Positions 1 through 8,837 of a stretch of 64,000 nt of DNA are shown piece after piece (within the stretch, counting starts at the first letter, position 1; every line of letters begins with the position of its first letter). The notes below the pieces were generated by a model. The model was given only the letters and a program-made list of their open reading frames with translations, was not told the DNA's origin and made no database searches. Source of the DNA: Halodurantibacterium daqingensis (lineage in GTDB: Bacteria > Pseudomonadota > Alphaproteobacteria > Rhodobacterales > Rhodobacteraceae); contig NZ_JBHTFQ010000002.1 of assembly GCF_042666235.1 (NCBI RefSeq), positions 186,001-250,000 of the forward strand, given 5' to 3'. The translations under genes and the position numbers were made by a program.

Positions 1-16
1 TGGCGGTGACGGTCAT
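1..16 (-). CDS. 5' tip of a divergent gene, probably ispD/ispDF (partial)
   Basis: On the minus strand an ATG at position 16 opens a frame reading MTVTA before the window ends. A GAGGA ribosome-binding sequence lies six bases upstream of it. In Rhodobacterales the gene divergent from dusB/nifR3 is usually ispDF (MEP isoprenoid pathway, cytidylyltransferase), whose protein starts with a very similar short beta-strand. Only five residues are visible, so the identity is inferred from context. The 187 bases up to dusB would hold both divergent promoters. Confidence 0.4.
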
Positions 17-203
17 GGGCTGTCCTCTGGCGCCCGATCTGTCTAGAAGATGCGAATGTCAGAGACAATGCTGCCGCAAAGATCACAGGGAGCGCCCAAA
101 TTTTGAGCAGGCGCGGTTTTCGCACGCGATCCTGCGATGAGCGGCGTTGCCAATCCCGAGGGAACAGCCTACCCACTGAGGCAAGCGCACAAGGATTAAT
201 CAG

Positions 204-1187
204 TTGTCCATTAAGCTGGCAGAGATGACGCTGACGCCGCCGGTTTTTCTGGCGCCCCTCGCGGGAATCACCGATCTGCCGTTCCGCACCCTGGTGGCGG
301 GGTTCGGGGCGGGGCTGGTGGTGTCGGAAATGGTCGCAAGCCAGGAATTGGTGACGGCCCGGCCTTCAGCCAAGGCGCGGGCCCGGCTCGAGCTTGGTCT
401 TGGCTGCGCGCGCACCGCCGTGCAGCTTGCCGGGCGCGAACCGCACTGGATGGCCGAGGCCGCGCGGATGGCCGAGGCGCAGGGGGCCCGGCTCATCGAC
501 ATCAACATGGGCTGCCCGGCCAAGAAGGTGGTGAACGGCTATTCCGGATCGGCGCTTCTGCGTGATCTTGACCATGCGCTGCGGCTGATCGATGCGGTGG
601 TGGGCGCGGTGAAGGTGCCGGTGACACTCAAGACCCGGCTTGGCTGGGACGACGATCTGATGAACGCGCCCGACCTTGCCGTCCGGGCCGAGGCCGCCGG
701 CGCGCAGATGATCACCATCCACGGCCGCACTCGCTGCCAGTTCTACAAGGGTCGCGCCGACTGGGCCGCGATCCGCCGGGTGAAAGAGGCCGTGAAGATC
801 CCGGTTGTGGCGAATGGCGATATCACCGACAGCCGCGCCGCCGGCCGGGCGCTGGCGCTTTCGGGGGCGGATGGCGTGATGATCGGGCGTGGCGCGCAGG
901 GGCGGCCCTGGCTTCTGGCGCAGGTGGGGGCGGATCTTTTCAGCTCAGCCCGTCCGCAGGTGCCGGAAGGCGCGGCGCTTGGCGATCTTGTCGCCGGGCA
1001 TTACGAGGCGATGCTGTCCTTCTATGGTGCCGATCTGGGCCTTCGCACCGCGCGCAAGCATCTGGGCTGGTATTGCGATGCGGCCGGAACGGCGTCGGCC
1101 CTGCGGCAGGAGTTGCTGACCCTGGCCGATCCCGCGGCGGTGCTGCGCCGCCTGCCATGTGCCTTTGACGAAAGGCTTGCGGCATGA
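204..1187 (+). CDS. dusB: tRNA-dihydrouridine synthase DusB (NifR3)
   Basis: A 327-aa flavoprotein that reduces specific uridines of tRNA to dihydrouridine with NADPH and FMN. The TIM-barrel start APLAGITDLPFR is at about residues 17-28, the catalytic Cys104 sits in NMGCPAKKVV, and the FMN-site motif IHGRTRCQFYKGRADW follows near residue 175. The start chosen is TTG at 204, because AAGGA lies eight bases upstream and the residues before ATG 225 fit the family N-terminus. ATG 225 is the alternative. The stop overlaps the ntrB start (ATGA), so the two are translationally coupled. This is the nifR3-ntrB-ntrC order first described in Rhodobacter capsulatus. Confidence 0.95.
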   Translation: MSIKLAEMTLTPPVFLAPLAGITDLPFRTLVAGFGAGLVVSEMVASQELVTARPSAKARARLELGLGCARTAVQLAGREPHWMAEAARMAEAQGARLIDINMGCPAKKVVNGYSGSALLRDLDHALRLIDAVVGAVKVPVTLKTRLGWDDDLMNAPDLAVRAEAAGAQMITIHGRTRCQFYKGRADWAAIRRVKEAVKIPVVANGDITDSRAAGRALALSGADGVMIGRGAQGRPWLLAQVGADLFSSARPQVPEGAALGDLVAGHYEAMLSFYGADLGLRTARKHLGWYCDAAGTASALRQELLTLADPAAVLRRLPCAFDERLAA

Positions 1188-2266
1188 ACGCGGTGCCGAT
1201 CCCTGGCGTCATCTGGACATCGCTGCCGATCCCGGCCTTCCTGATCGACGGCGATGACCGGCTGTTCGAGATCAATCCCGCGGCCGAGCTGTTCCTGAAC
1301 GCCTCGTCGCGCACCCTTGCGGGGCAGCCGGCCTTCGACCGGATTCTGGTGGATGCGCAAATGACCGAGGCGGTGGCGCGGGTGCGCATCAACCAGTCGG
1401 CGCTGTTCATCAACGATGTCGATGTCGGAACTTTCGAAAAGGCCCCGGTGCTGTGCAACATCCAGATCGCCCCGATCAGCGATTCCCCGCGCAACGTGCT
1501 GCTGTTGATCACGCCGCGCGAAATTGCGGGGCGGTTGGGCCGGGCCTCATCCGTCAAGTCGGCGGCAAAATCGGCGATCGGCATGGCCGAGATGCTCGCC
1601 CATGAAATCAAGAACCCGCTGGCCGGCATTTCGGGCGCCGCACAGCTTCTGTCGATGGGCCTTTCCAGCAGCGACCGGGAACTGACCGACCTGATCGTCG
1701 AGGAAACGCGGCGGATCGTGAAGCTGTTGGAGCAGGTCGAGCAGTTCGGCAACCTGCGCCCGCCGGATTGCCGCGCGGTCAACATCCACGACATGCTGGA
1801 CCGGGCGCGCCGCTCGGCCCGGATGGGGTTTGCGGCGCGTATGCAGATCGTCGAGGATTACGATCCCTCGCTGCCGCCGACCTGGGCCGATGCCGATCAG
1901 TTGCTGCAGGTGTTTCTCAACCTGCTCAAGAACGCCTCCGAGGCCGCCGGCCCCGAGGGGGGCACGATCCGGCTGCGCACCTTCTACGACATCTCGCTGC
2001 GGATGCGGCAGAAGGACGGCACCGGGCGCGCCCTGCCGCTGACGGTCGAGATCATCGACGACGGCCCGGGCATCCCGCCGGAAATCGCGGCCAACATCTT
2101 CGAACCTTTCGTTTCCGGGCGCGAAAATGGCACGGGGCTGGGCCTCGCGCTGGTGTCCAAGATCATTTCCGACCACGACGGATGGATCGCGGTGGATTCG
2201 GTGCCCGGGCGCACCGTCTTCCGCGTCTCCTTGCCGCTGGTGCCCAAAGAGAAGGAGTCTGAGTGA
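1184..2266 (+). CDS. ntrB: Nitrogen regulation sensor kinase NtrB
   Basis: A 360-aa soluble histidine kinase that phosphorylates or dephosphorylates NtrC according to nitrogen status signalled by PII. An N-terminal PAS-like sensor domain spans about residues 10-115. The phospho-acceptor His140 lies in LAHEIKNPLAG, the N-box in NLLKNASEA (about residue 247), and the ATP-lid glycine motifs are DDGPGIP and GTGLGLALV. No membrane segments are visible, which suits a cytoplasmic sensor. It overlaps dusB by four bases and its TGA overlaps the ntrC ATG. All catalytic motifs are intact. Confidence 0.95.
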   Translation: MNAVPIPGVIWTSLPIPAFLIDGDDRLFEINPAAELFLNASSRTLAGQPAFDRILVDAQMTEAVARVRINQSALFINDVDVGTFEKAPVLCNIQIAPISDSPRNVLLLITPREIAGRLGRASSVKSAAKSAIGMAEMLAHEIKNPLAGISGAAQLLSMGLSSSDRELTDLIVEETRRIVKLLEQVEQFGNLRPPDCRAVNIHDMLDRARRSARMGFAARMQIVEDYDPSLPPTWADADQLLQVFLNLLKNASEAAGPEGGTIRLRTFYDISLRMRQKDGTGRALPLTVEIIDDGPGIPPEIAANIFEPFVSGRENGTGLGLALVSKIISDHDGWIAVDSVPGRTVFRVSLPLVPKEKESE

Positions 2267-3630
2267 TGGACGGAACGGTACTTGTCGCTGATGACGACCG
2301 CACGATCCGTACGGTGCTGACGCAGGCCCTGACGCGCGCCGGTTGCAAGGTGCACGCCACCTCAAGCCTGATGACGCTGATGCGCTGGGTGGAAGAGGGC
2401 AAGGGCGACCTGGTGATTTCCGACGTCATCATGCCCGATGGCAACGGGCTGGAAATGCTGCCGAAGATCAGCGATGTGCGCCCGGGCCTGCCGGTGATCG
2501 TGATCTCGGCGCAGAACACGATCATGACCGCGATCCAGGCCGCCGAGGCCGAGGCCTATGACTATCTGCCCAAGCCCTTCGATCTGCCGGATCTGATGAA
2601 GCGGGCCGCGCGGGCGCTTGAAACCAAGCGCCGCGCCGCGCCGCGCAAGACCGAGATGCGCGAAGCCGGCGATGACCTGCCGCTGGTGGGGCGGACGGCG
2701 GCGATGCAGGCGCTCTATCGGCTGGTGGCGCGGGTGATGAATACCGATATCCCCGTGCTGGTCACCGGCGAAAGCGGCACCGGGAAATCGCTGATCGCCC
2801 GCGCGATCCACGATTTTTCCGACCGGCGCAGCCTGCCCTTCGTGGTGGCAGCGGCGGCGGATCTGGCGGGGGCTGACGGTCCGGCGCAGCTGCTGGCCAA
2901 GGCCCGGGGCGGGAGCCTGGTGTTCGACGAGGTCGCCGATTACGACGAAGAGGCACAGGCCCGGATCGTGCGGATGCTGGACACGATGGGCGACAACGCG
3001 CCGCGGATCATGGCGACCTCGCAGGCCGATCTGATGCGGCGGATGGAGGCGGGGCAGTTCCGCCAGGATCTGTTCTACCGGCTGGGCGGGGTGGCGATCA
3101 CCGTGCCTTCGCTGCGCGAACGGGTCGATGACATTCCGCTGCTGGCCGAGCATTTCCTGGCCCGGGCCGAACGCGACACTGGGACGCTGCGCCGGTTTGC
3201 ACCCGCGGCAATGGATCTCATCCGCGCCTACAGCTGGCCGGGGAACGTGCGGCAGCTTGAAAACACCATCCGCCGTCTGGTCGTGACCAGCCCGGAAGAG
3301 GAAATCACCCGTCCCGAGGTCGAGGCCGTTCTGGGCAACCAGCCGGCAATGGAGCCCCTGCGCGGCGGCGGCGAGGGCGAAAAGCTCTCGGCCTCGGTGG
3401 CGCGGCATCTCAAGCGGTATTTCGATCTGCACGGCGGGCAGTTGCCGCCCCCGGGCCTCTATACCCGGATCCTGCGCGAGGTAGAGCTTCCGCTGATCGA
3501 GATCGCGCTGGATGCCACCGCCGGCAATCAGGCCAAATGCGCCGATCTGCTTGGCATCAACCGCAATACGCTGCGCAAGAAGATTACCGACCTCGATATT
3601 CGCGTGACACGCCGCCGCAAGTTGATGTAA
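2266..3630 (+). CDS. ntrC: Nitrogen response regulator NtrC, lacking the GAFTGA loop
   Basis: A 454-aa response regulator. The receiver domain has a DD pair at 10-11, phospho-acceptor Asp53 and the conserved Lys in LPKPF. The AAA+ domain has Walker A GESGTGKS (about 169-176) and Walker B GGSLVFDE (about 215-222). A Fis-type helix-turn-helix (CADLLGINRNTLRKK) ends the protein. Only about 25 residues separate the FVV strand from Walker B, so the GAFTGA loop needed to contact sigma-54 is missing, as in R. capsulatus NtrC, which works with the housekeeping polymerase. ATG 2266 was chosen over GTG 2263 for its spacing to GGAG. Confidence 0.95.
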   Translation: MDGTVLVADDDRTIRTVLTQALTRAGCKVHATSSLMTLMRWVEEGKGDLVISDVIMPDGNGLEMLPKISDVRPGLPVIVISAQNTIMTAIQAAEAEAYDYLPKPFDLPDLMKRAARALETKRRAAPRKTEMREAGDDLPLVGRTAAMQALYRLVARVMNTDIPVLVTGESGTGKSLIARAIHDFSDRRSLPFVVAAAADLAGADGPAQLLAKARGGSLVFDEVADYDEEAQARIVRMLDTMGDNAPRIMATSQADLMRRMEAGQFRQDLFYRLGGVAITVPSLRERVDDIPLLAEHFLARAERDTGTLRRFAPAAMDLIRAYSWPGNVRQLENTIRRLVVTSPEEEITRPEVEAVLGNQPAMEPLRGGGEGEKLSASVARHLKRYFDLHGGQLPPPGLYTRILREVELPLIEIALDATAGNQAKCADLLGINRNTLRKKITDLDIRVTRRRKLM

Positions 3631-3684
3631 AACCGCAACATAAGGCGTGGCAAATCGGCGTCAGCCGGTTGAGGATCACCCGAT

Positions 3685-5985
3685 ATGGCGGTCGGTCGCG
3701 ACAGCGACCCAATACTGAGGGCAGTGCCGGTGCAACGGGCCGGACGAAGTGCGACATGGGAACGGCTGGCGCGGCTTCGGCGGCAGCGGCGCGTCCAGAA
3801 CACGGTGACCCTTGGAGTCGTGCTTCTGGGGCCGGTTCTGGCATTGACCACGCTGATGGCGCTGGGTCCGTTCGGGCAGGGCGTGTCCTCTCCGGCGTTG
3901 CGGATGATCATCCTGGCCGACCTGATCTATGCGCTGCTGGTGGCGGCGCTGGTCATGGCGCGCGTGGCACGGATGATCGCGGATCGGCGCAGCCGCTCGG
4001 CAGGATCGCGTCTGCACCTGCGGCTGACCGGCGTCTTTGCCAGCGTGGCCCTTGTGCCGACCGTGCTTGTGGCGATCTTTGCCGGGCTGACCATCAATGT
4101 CGGGCTCGAGGGGTGGTTTTCGGACCGGGTGCGGCAGGTGGTGGGCAATTCGCTTGCCGCGGCCCAGGCCTATGAGGGCGAACACCGGCGCGATCTGACG
4201 CAGGATACCTATGCGTTGGCGGGATATCTGAACGTCGCGCAGCGCACCACCAGCTTCCTGTCTGATGGCGATCTGCGTCAACTGCTGACCCAGGGGCAGA
4301 CGCAGATCCAGCGCGGCCTGCGCGAGGCCTTCGTGATCGACGGTGCCGGCGAGATCCGCGCCCGCGGCGAACGCTCTTATCTGTTCGGATATGAACGCCC
4401 CGGTCAGGACGATATCGCCCGCGCCGATGCGGGCGAACTGGTCATCATCGACGACTGGGACGCAAGCGAGTTCCGGGCGCTGCTGAAGCTGGGCGAATTC
4501 GTGGACCGCTATCTTTTCGTGTCCCGCACGGTCGATGGTTCGATCCTCAGCCTGCTGGACGAAACCCAGGAAACCGTGCGGCTTTATCAGCAGCTTGAAC
4601 GCGAACGCGGCCGGCTCGTGTTCGAATTCGGCCTGCTGTATCTGGGTTTCGCCGTGATCCTGATCCTTGCCGCGGTCTGGCTGGGGCTCTGGTTTGCGGA
4701 ACGGCTGGCCCGTCCGGTGGGCCGCCTTGCCGCCGCGGCCGAGCGGGTGGGCGAAGGCGACCTGAACCAGCGGGTGATCGAGGAAAAGGGCGATGATGAA
4801 ATTGCCACCTTGGGCCGGGTGTTCAACCAGATGACGCGGCAGCTTGCCCGCCAGCGCGAGGCGCTGCTGGAAAACACCCGTCAGATCGAGGGGCGCCGGC
4901 GGCTGTTCGATTCCGTCCTGTCCTCGGTCACGGCGGGGGTGATCGGGCTGGATGCGGCGGGGCGGATCGAATTCGTCAACCGCTCGGCCTTGCGGATCCT
5001 CGATCTTGCCGACGCGGCCGAGGGGCGGTTGCTGGCCGAAGCGGTCCCCGAATTCGCGCCGCTGTTCCAGAGACTGACCGAAAGCGGGGCAGCCGCAGCA
5101 CAGGAAGAACTGCGCCTTGCACGCAGCGGGCGGCTTGAGAACCTGCTGGTGCGCATGGCGGAACGGCGCGGCAACGGCACAGGCCCCGAAGGCTATGTGA
5201 TTGCCTTTGACGACGTTACCGATCTGGTCAGTGCGCAGCGCATGGCCGCCTGGGGGGATGTTGCGCGCCGCATCGCCCATGAGATCAAGAACCCGCTGAC
5301 GCCGATCCAGCTGTCGGCCGAACGGATCAAGCGCAAGTTCCGCGGCCAGCTGGGCGATCAGGCCGCCGATCTGGAGCAGTATACCGATGTCATCATCCGC
5401 CAGACCAACGATCTGCGGCGGATCGTGGACGAATTCTCCAAATTCGCGCGGATGCCTGAACCCGACCGGCGCAGCCACGACATCGTGCGGCTGGTGCGTG
5501 ACGCGGTGGTCCTGCAGGAGGGCGCGCTGGGCGCGGCGCGGCTGACGGCAAGCCTGCCGGCCGATCCGGTGGTGGTGGACGTGGATGGCACCATGATGTC
5601 GCAGGCGCTGACCAATCTGATCAAGAACGCGGGCGAGGCGATCGAAAGCCTTTATGAGCAGGGCGCGCCTGCAGGCCATCAGCCGGAGGTGCGCGTCACC
5701 TTCAAGGAGGACGAGGATCATCTGCTGATCCAGGTCTGCGACAACGGGATCGGCCTGCCGGAAGATCGTGCCCGGCTGTTCGAGCCCTATGTGACGACGC
5801 GCGAAAAGGGCACGGGGCTCGGGCTCGCCATCGTGCGCAAGATCATCGAGGAACACGGCGGCACATTGCAGCTGCTGGATGCGCCGATCTATGGCGGCAG
5901 CGACCGGCCCGGGGCAATGGCCGAGATCCGCCTGCCGCGGCTGCGCCGGGACCGGCGCGACAGGAATATGACGAACACGGTTTAG
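3685..5985 (+). CDS. ntrY: Membrane sensor histidine kinase NtrY
   Basis: A 766-aa membrane kinase paired with NtrX and implicated in nitrogen, redox and envelope control in alphaproteobacteria. Transmembrane segments lie near residues 45-65, 75-95 and 115-140. A long extracytoplasmic region follows, then another segment near 310-335, a HAMP domain (ERLARPVGRLAAAAERVGEG), a PAS domain around 400-510, the phospho-acceptor histidine in RRIAHEIKNPLTPIQLSAE, and ATPase motifs DNGIGLP and GTGLGLAIVRKI. ATG 3685 is preceded by TGAGGA. The 54-base gap after ntrC and nine-base gap before ntrX suggest co-transcription. Confidence 0.94.
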   Translation: MAVGRDSDPILRAVPVQRAGRSATWERLARLRRQRRVQNTVTLGVVLLGPVLALTTLMALGPFGQGVSSPALRMIILADLIYALLVAALVMARVARMIADRRSRSAGSRLHLRLTGVFASVALVPTVLVAIFAGLTINVGLEGWFSDRVRQVVGNSLAAAQAYEGEHRRDLTQDTYALAGYLNVAQRTTSFLSDGDLRQLLTQGQTQIQRGLREAFVIDGAGEIRARGERSYLFGYERPGQDDIARADAGELVIIDDWDASEFRALLKLGEFVDRYLFVSRTVDGSILSLLDETQETVRLYQQLERERGRLVFEFGLLYLGFAVILILAAVWLGLWFAERLARPVGRLAAAAERVGEGDLNQRVIEEKGDDEIATLGRVFNQMTRQLARQREALLENTRQIEGRRRLFDSVLSSVTAGVIGLDAAGRIEFVNRSALRILDLADAAEGRLLAEAVPEFAPLFQRLTESGAAAAQEELRLARSGRLENLLVRMAERRGNGTGPEGYVIAFDDVTDLVSAQRMAAWGDVARRIAHEIKNPLTPIQLSAERIKRKFRGQLGDQAADLEQYTDVIIRQTNDLRRIVDEFSKFARMPEPDRRSHDIVRLVRDAVVLQEGALGAARLTASLPADPVVVDVDGTMMSQALTNLIKNAGEAIESLYEQGAPAGHQPEVRVTFKEDEDHLLIQVCDNGIGLPEDRARLFEPYVTTREKGTGLGLAIVRKIIEEHGGTLQLLDAPIYGGSDRPGAMAEIRLPRLRRDRRDRNMTNTV

Positions 5986-5994
5986 AGGTGAGGC

Positions 5995-7386
5995 ATGGGT
6001 GACATTCTGATTGTGGATGACGAACGCGACATTCGCGAGCTTATCGGCGATATCCTGCGCGACGAAGGCTATGCCACCCGGCTTGCCGCGAATTCCGACG
6101 AATGCATGGCGGCCATCAACGCCGAGGCACCGGCGCTGATGGTGCTGGACATCTGGCTGAAGGACAGCCGGATGGACGGGATCGACATTCTCAAGACGGT
6201 CAAGCGCGACAATCCCGATGTGCCGGTGGTCATCATCTCGGGCCATGGCAATATCGAGATCGCGGTCGCCGCGATCAAGCAGGGCGCCTATGACTTCATC
6301 GAAAAGCCCTTCAACATCGATCAGTTGCTGGTGGTGATCCGGCGCGCGATGGAAACGTCGCGACTGCGGCGCGAAAACTCGGACCTGCGTCGCCGCGATG
6401 TGACCAGCGCCGAGATGGTCGGATCCTCGGCGGCGTTCAAGTCCCTGCGCATGCAGCTTGACAAGGTGACGAAATCGAACGGGCGGGTGATGCTGACCGG
6501 GCCTTCGGGCAGCGGCAAGGAAGTGGCAGCACGCTATATCCATGCCCATTCGGCCCGGGCGGCGGCGCCGTTCATCACCGTGTCTTCCGCCTCGGTCGAG
6601 CCCGAGCGGATGGAAGAGGTCCTGTTCGGCCGCGAGTCGCCCGAACGCGGGGTCGAGCCGGGTCTGCTGGAGCAGGCCCATGGCGGGGTGATCTATTTCG
6701 ACGAGGTGGCCGACATGCCCCTTGGCACCCAGTCCAAGATCCTGCGGGTTCTGGTGGATCAGACCTTCACCCGCGTCGGCGGGTCTGACCGCGTGCGCGT
6801 GGATCTGCGGGTGATTTCCTCGACCACGCGCGACCTTGCGGCCGAGATCGCCGCCGGCCGCGTCCGGCAAGAACTGTACGACCGGCTGAACGTGGTGCCC
6901 GTGGCCGTGCCCTCGCTGGAAGAGCGGCGCGAGGATATCCCGGAACTGGCGCGGCATTTCATCGAGTATTTCAACAAGACCCAGGGCCTGCCGCTGCGCC
7001 CGCTGTCCTCCGAGGCGCAGGCGGTCTTGCAGACGATGACCTGGCCGGGCAATGTGCGCCAGCTGCGCAACGTGATCGAACGGGCGCTGATCCTCGGCGA
7101 GGGCACCGGCCCGATCGAGCCGCGCGACCTTCCGGGCCAGGAAGACGGGGGCGGCGACGGGCGCATCGTGCTGGCCGGAGGGTTGGCCACGCTGCCGCTG
7201 CGCGAGGCGCGCGAATTGTTCGAACGCGAATATCTTCTGACCCAGATCAACCGCTTTGGCGGCAACATCAGCCGCACCGCCACCTTCGTCGGCATGGAAC
7301 GTTCGGCGCTGCACCGCAAGCTCAAGTCGCTGGGCGTCGCGAACGGCAAGGGTATGGCGCGGATGTTGCTGACGGAAGACGAGTGA
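5995..7386 (+). CDS. ntrX: Response regulator NtrX
   Basis: A 463-aa partner of NtrY. The receiver domain has acidic DDE at 8-10 and phospho-acceptor Asp52 (VLDIWLKD). The AAA+ core has Walker A GPSGSGKE (about residue 170) and Walker B GVIYFDEVADMP, and a C-terminal helix-turn-helix reads RTATFVGMERSALHRKL. Between the Walker motifs it has LFGRESPERGVEP where sigma-54 activators carry GAFTGA, so like other NtrX proteins it probably does not activate sigma-54 polymerase. The start has a GAGGTGAGGC ribosome-binding region just upstream. Confidence 0.93.
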   Translation: MGDILIVDDERDIRELIGDILRDEGYATRLAANSDECMAAINAEAPALMVLDIWLKDSRMDGIDILKTVKRDNPDVPVVIISGHGNIEIAVAAIKQGAYDFIEKPFNIDQLLVVIRRAMETSRLRRENSDLRRRDVTSAEMVGSSAAFKSLRMQLDKVTKSNGRVMLTGPSGSGKEVAARYIHAHSARAAAPFITVSSASVEPERMEEVLFGRESPERGVEPGLLEQAHGGVIYFDEVADMPLGTQSKILRVLVDQTFTRVGGSDRVRVDLRVISSTTRDLAAEIAAGRVRQELYDRLNVVPVAVPSLEERREDIPELARHFIEYFNKTQGLPLRPLSSEAQAVLQTMTWPGNVRQLRNVIERALILGEGTGPIEPRDLPGQEDGGGDGRIVLAGGLATLPLREARELFEREYLLTQINRFGGNISRTATFVGMERSALHRKLKSLGVANGKGMARMLLTEDE

Positions 7387-7397
7387 GCGCCGATTGA

Positions 7398-7448
7398 CCC
7401 TCTCGTGCGCATCTGCGATGCAGGGCCGGCAAGCTGGCCCGCAGAGGG
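7398..7448 (+). promoter_or_regulatory. Leader hairpin reaching into the trkA Shine-Dalgarno
   Basis: In the 72 bases between ntrX and trkA, CCCTCT (7398-7403) can pair with AGAGGG (7443-7448), and GGGCC (7423-7427) with GGCCC (7436-7440). The outer right arm runs into GGAGG (7447-7451), the ribosome-binding site of trkA at 7459. The RNA could therefore partly hide the ribosome-binding site, or the structure may only be a weak intergenic attenuator. The pairing is seen; the function is inferred. Confidence 0.3.
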
Positions 7449-7458
7449 AGGACGTTGA

Positions 7459-8835
7459 ATGAAGGTCATCATCTGTGGGGCCGGGCAGGTCGGATGGCAG
7501 ATCGCCCGACAGCTTTCGGGCGAAAAGAACGCGGTCACCGTGGTGGACAGCAATGCCGATCTGGTGCGGCGCGCCACCGACACGCTGGACGTGCAGGGCG
7601 TGACCGGCTTTGCCAGCCATCCCGATGTGCTGGAACGGGCCGGGGCGCGCGATGCCGACATGATCATCGCCGCGACCTATTCGGACGAGGTGAACATGGT
7701 CACCTGCCAGGTGGCCCATTCCGTCTTTGACATCACCCGCAAGATCGCGCGCATCCGGTCGCAAAGCTATCTGGAAGCCATCTATGCCGATCTGTTCCGG
7801 CGTGAACATCTGCCGATCGACGTGGTCATCAGCCCCGAGCGCGAGGTGGCCGAGGCGGCGCTGCAACGGCTGGCGGCGCCGGCGGCCTTTGACACAGAAA
7901 GCTTCATGGGCGGGCGGGCGCAGCTTCTGGGCATCGCGCTGGACGAGGATTGCCCGGTACTGAACACGCCGCTGCGTCAGCTGAACGATCTGTTCTCGAC
8001 GCTGCGCGCGATCGTGGTGGGCGTGCGCCGCGAGGATCGGCTGTTTGCACCGGAGTCGGGCGACCAGCTGTTCGCCGGCGATCAGATCTATGTCTTTACC
8101 GATACCGAGGACGTGAACCGCACGCTCGAGATCTTCGGCAAGACCACCAAGAAGCAGGAGCGTATCGTCATCATCGGCGGCGGCAACGTCGGGCTCGCGG
8201 TGGCGCAGGCGCTGGAGCGGCGCACCAACCGTGTGCGCGTCAAGATGATCGAGAAGGACCGCGCCCGCGCCGAACGCGCCGCCGATGCGCTGGAACGGAC
8301 CATCGTGCTGAACGGCGACGGCATGGACATCGACCTGCTGATGGAGGCCAATATCGAGCGCGCGGATGCGGTGCTTGTCGTGACCGATGACGACAAGACC
8401 AACATGCTGGCCTCGGTGCGGGCGAAATCGGCGGGGTGCCCGATGGCGATTGCGCTGGTCAATGATCCGACGCTGGTGCCGCTGATGGCGCCGCTGGACA
8501 TCGATGCCTATATCAACCCCCGCGCCACCACCGTATCGTCGATCCTGCGCCACATCCGCCATGGGCGGGTGCGCGCGATCTATTCGATCGGCGATGCCGA
8601 GGCCGAGGTGATCGAGGCGCAGGTGCTTTCCACCTCGCCGATCGCGGGCCGCGACATCCGCGATATCGATTTCCCCGAAGGGGTTCTCGTGGGCGCTGTC
8701 CTGCGCGAGCGCAAGCTGATCAAGCCGACCGGCGGCACCCGGATCCAGGAGGGCGACATCATCGCCCTGTTCGCCATGGCCGCCGACATCCCCGAGGTGG
8801 AGCGCCTGCTGCAGGTCTCCATCGACTATTTCTAG
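7459..8835 (+). CDS. trkA: Trk potassium uptake regulatory subunit TrkA
   Basis: A 458-aa cytoplasmic NAD(H)-binding regulator of the TrkH potassium channel. It has two RCK repeats. The first opens with GAGQVGWQIARQL (residues 6-18) and the second with IGGGNVGLAVAQAL (about 238-251). Each is followed by a TrkA-C domain; the C-terminal one ends in QEGDIIALFAMAADI. The length is usual for two-repeat TrkA. It is preceded by GGAGG and followed by trkH after two bases, so regulator and channel are made together. Linkage to ntrBC-ntrYX is typical of Rhodobacterales. Confidence 0.95.
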   Translation: MKVIICGAGQVGWQIARQLSGEKNAVTVVDSNADLVRRATDTLDVQGVTGFASHPDVLERAGARDADMIIAATYSDEVNMVTCQVAHSVFDITRKIARIRSQSYLEAIYADLFRREHLPIDVVISPEREVAEAALQRLAAPAAFDTESFMGGRAQLLGIALDEDCPVLNTPLRQLNDLFSTLRAIVVGVRREDRLFAPESGDQLFAGDQIYVFTDTEDVNRTLEIFGKTTKKQERIVIIGGGNVGLAVAQALERRTNRVRVKMIEKDRARAERAADALERTIVLNGDGMDIDLLMEANIERADAVLVVTDDDKTNMLASVRAKSAGCPMAIALVNDPTLVPLMAPLDIDAYINPRATTVSSILRHIRHGRVRAIYSIGDAEAEVIEAQVLSTSPIAGRDIRDIDFPEGVLVGAVLRERKLIKPTGGTRIQEGDIIALFAMAADIPEVERLLQVSIDYF

Positions 8836-8837
8836 CC

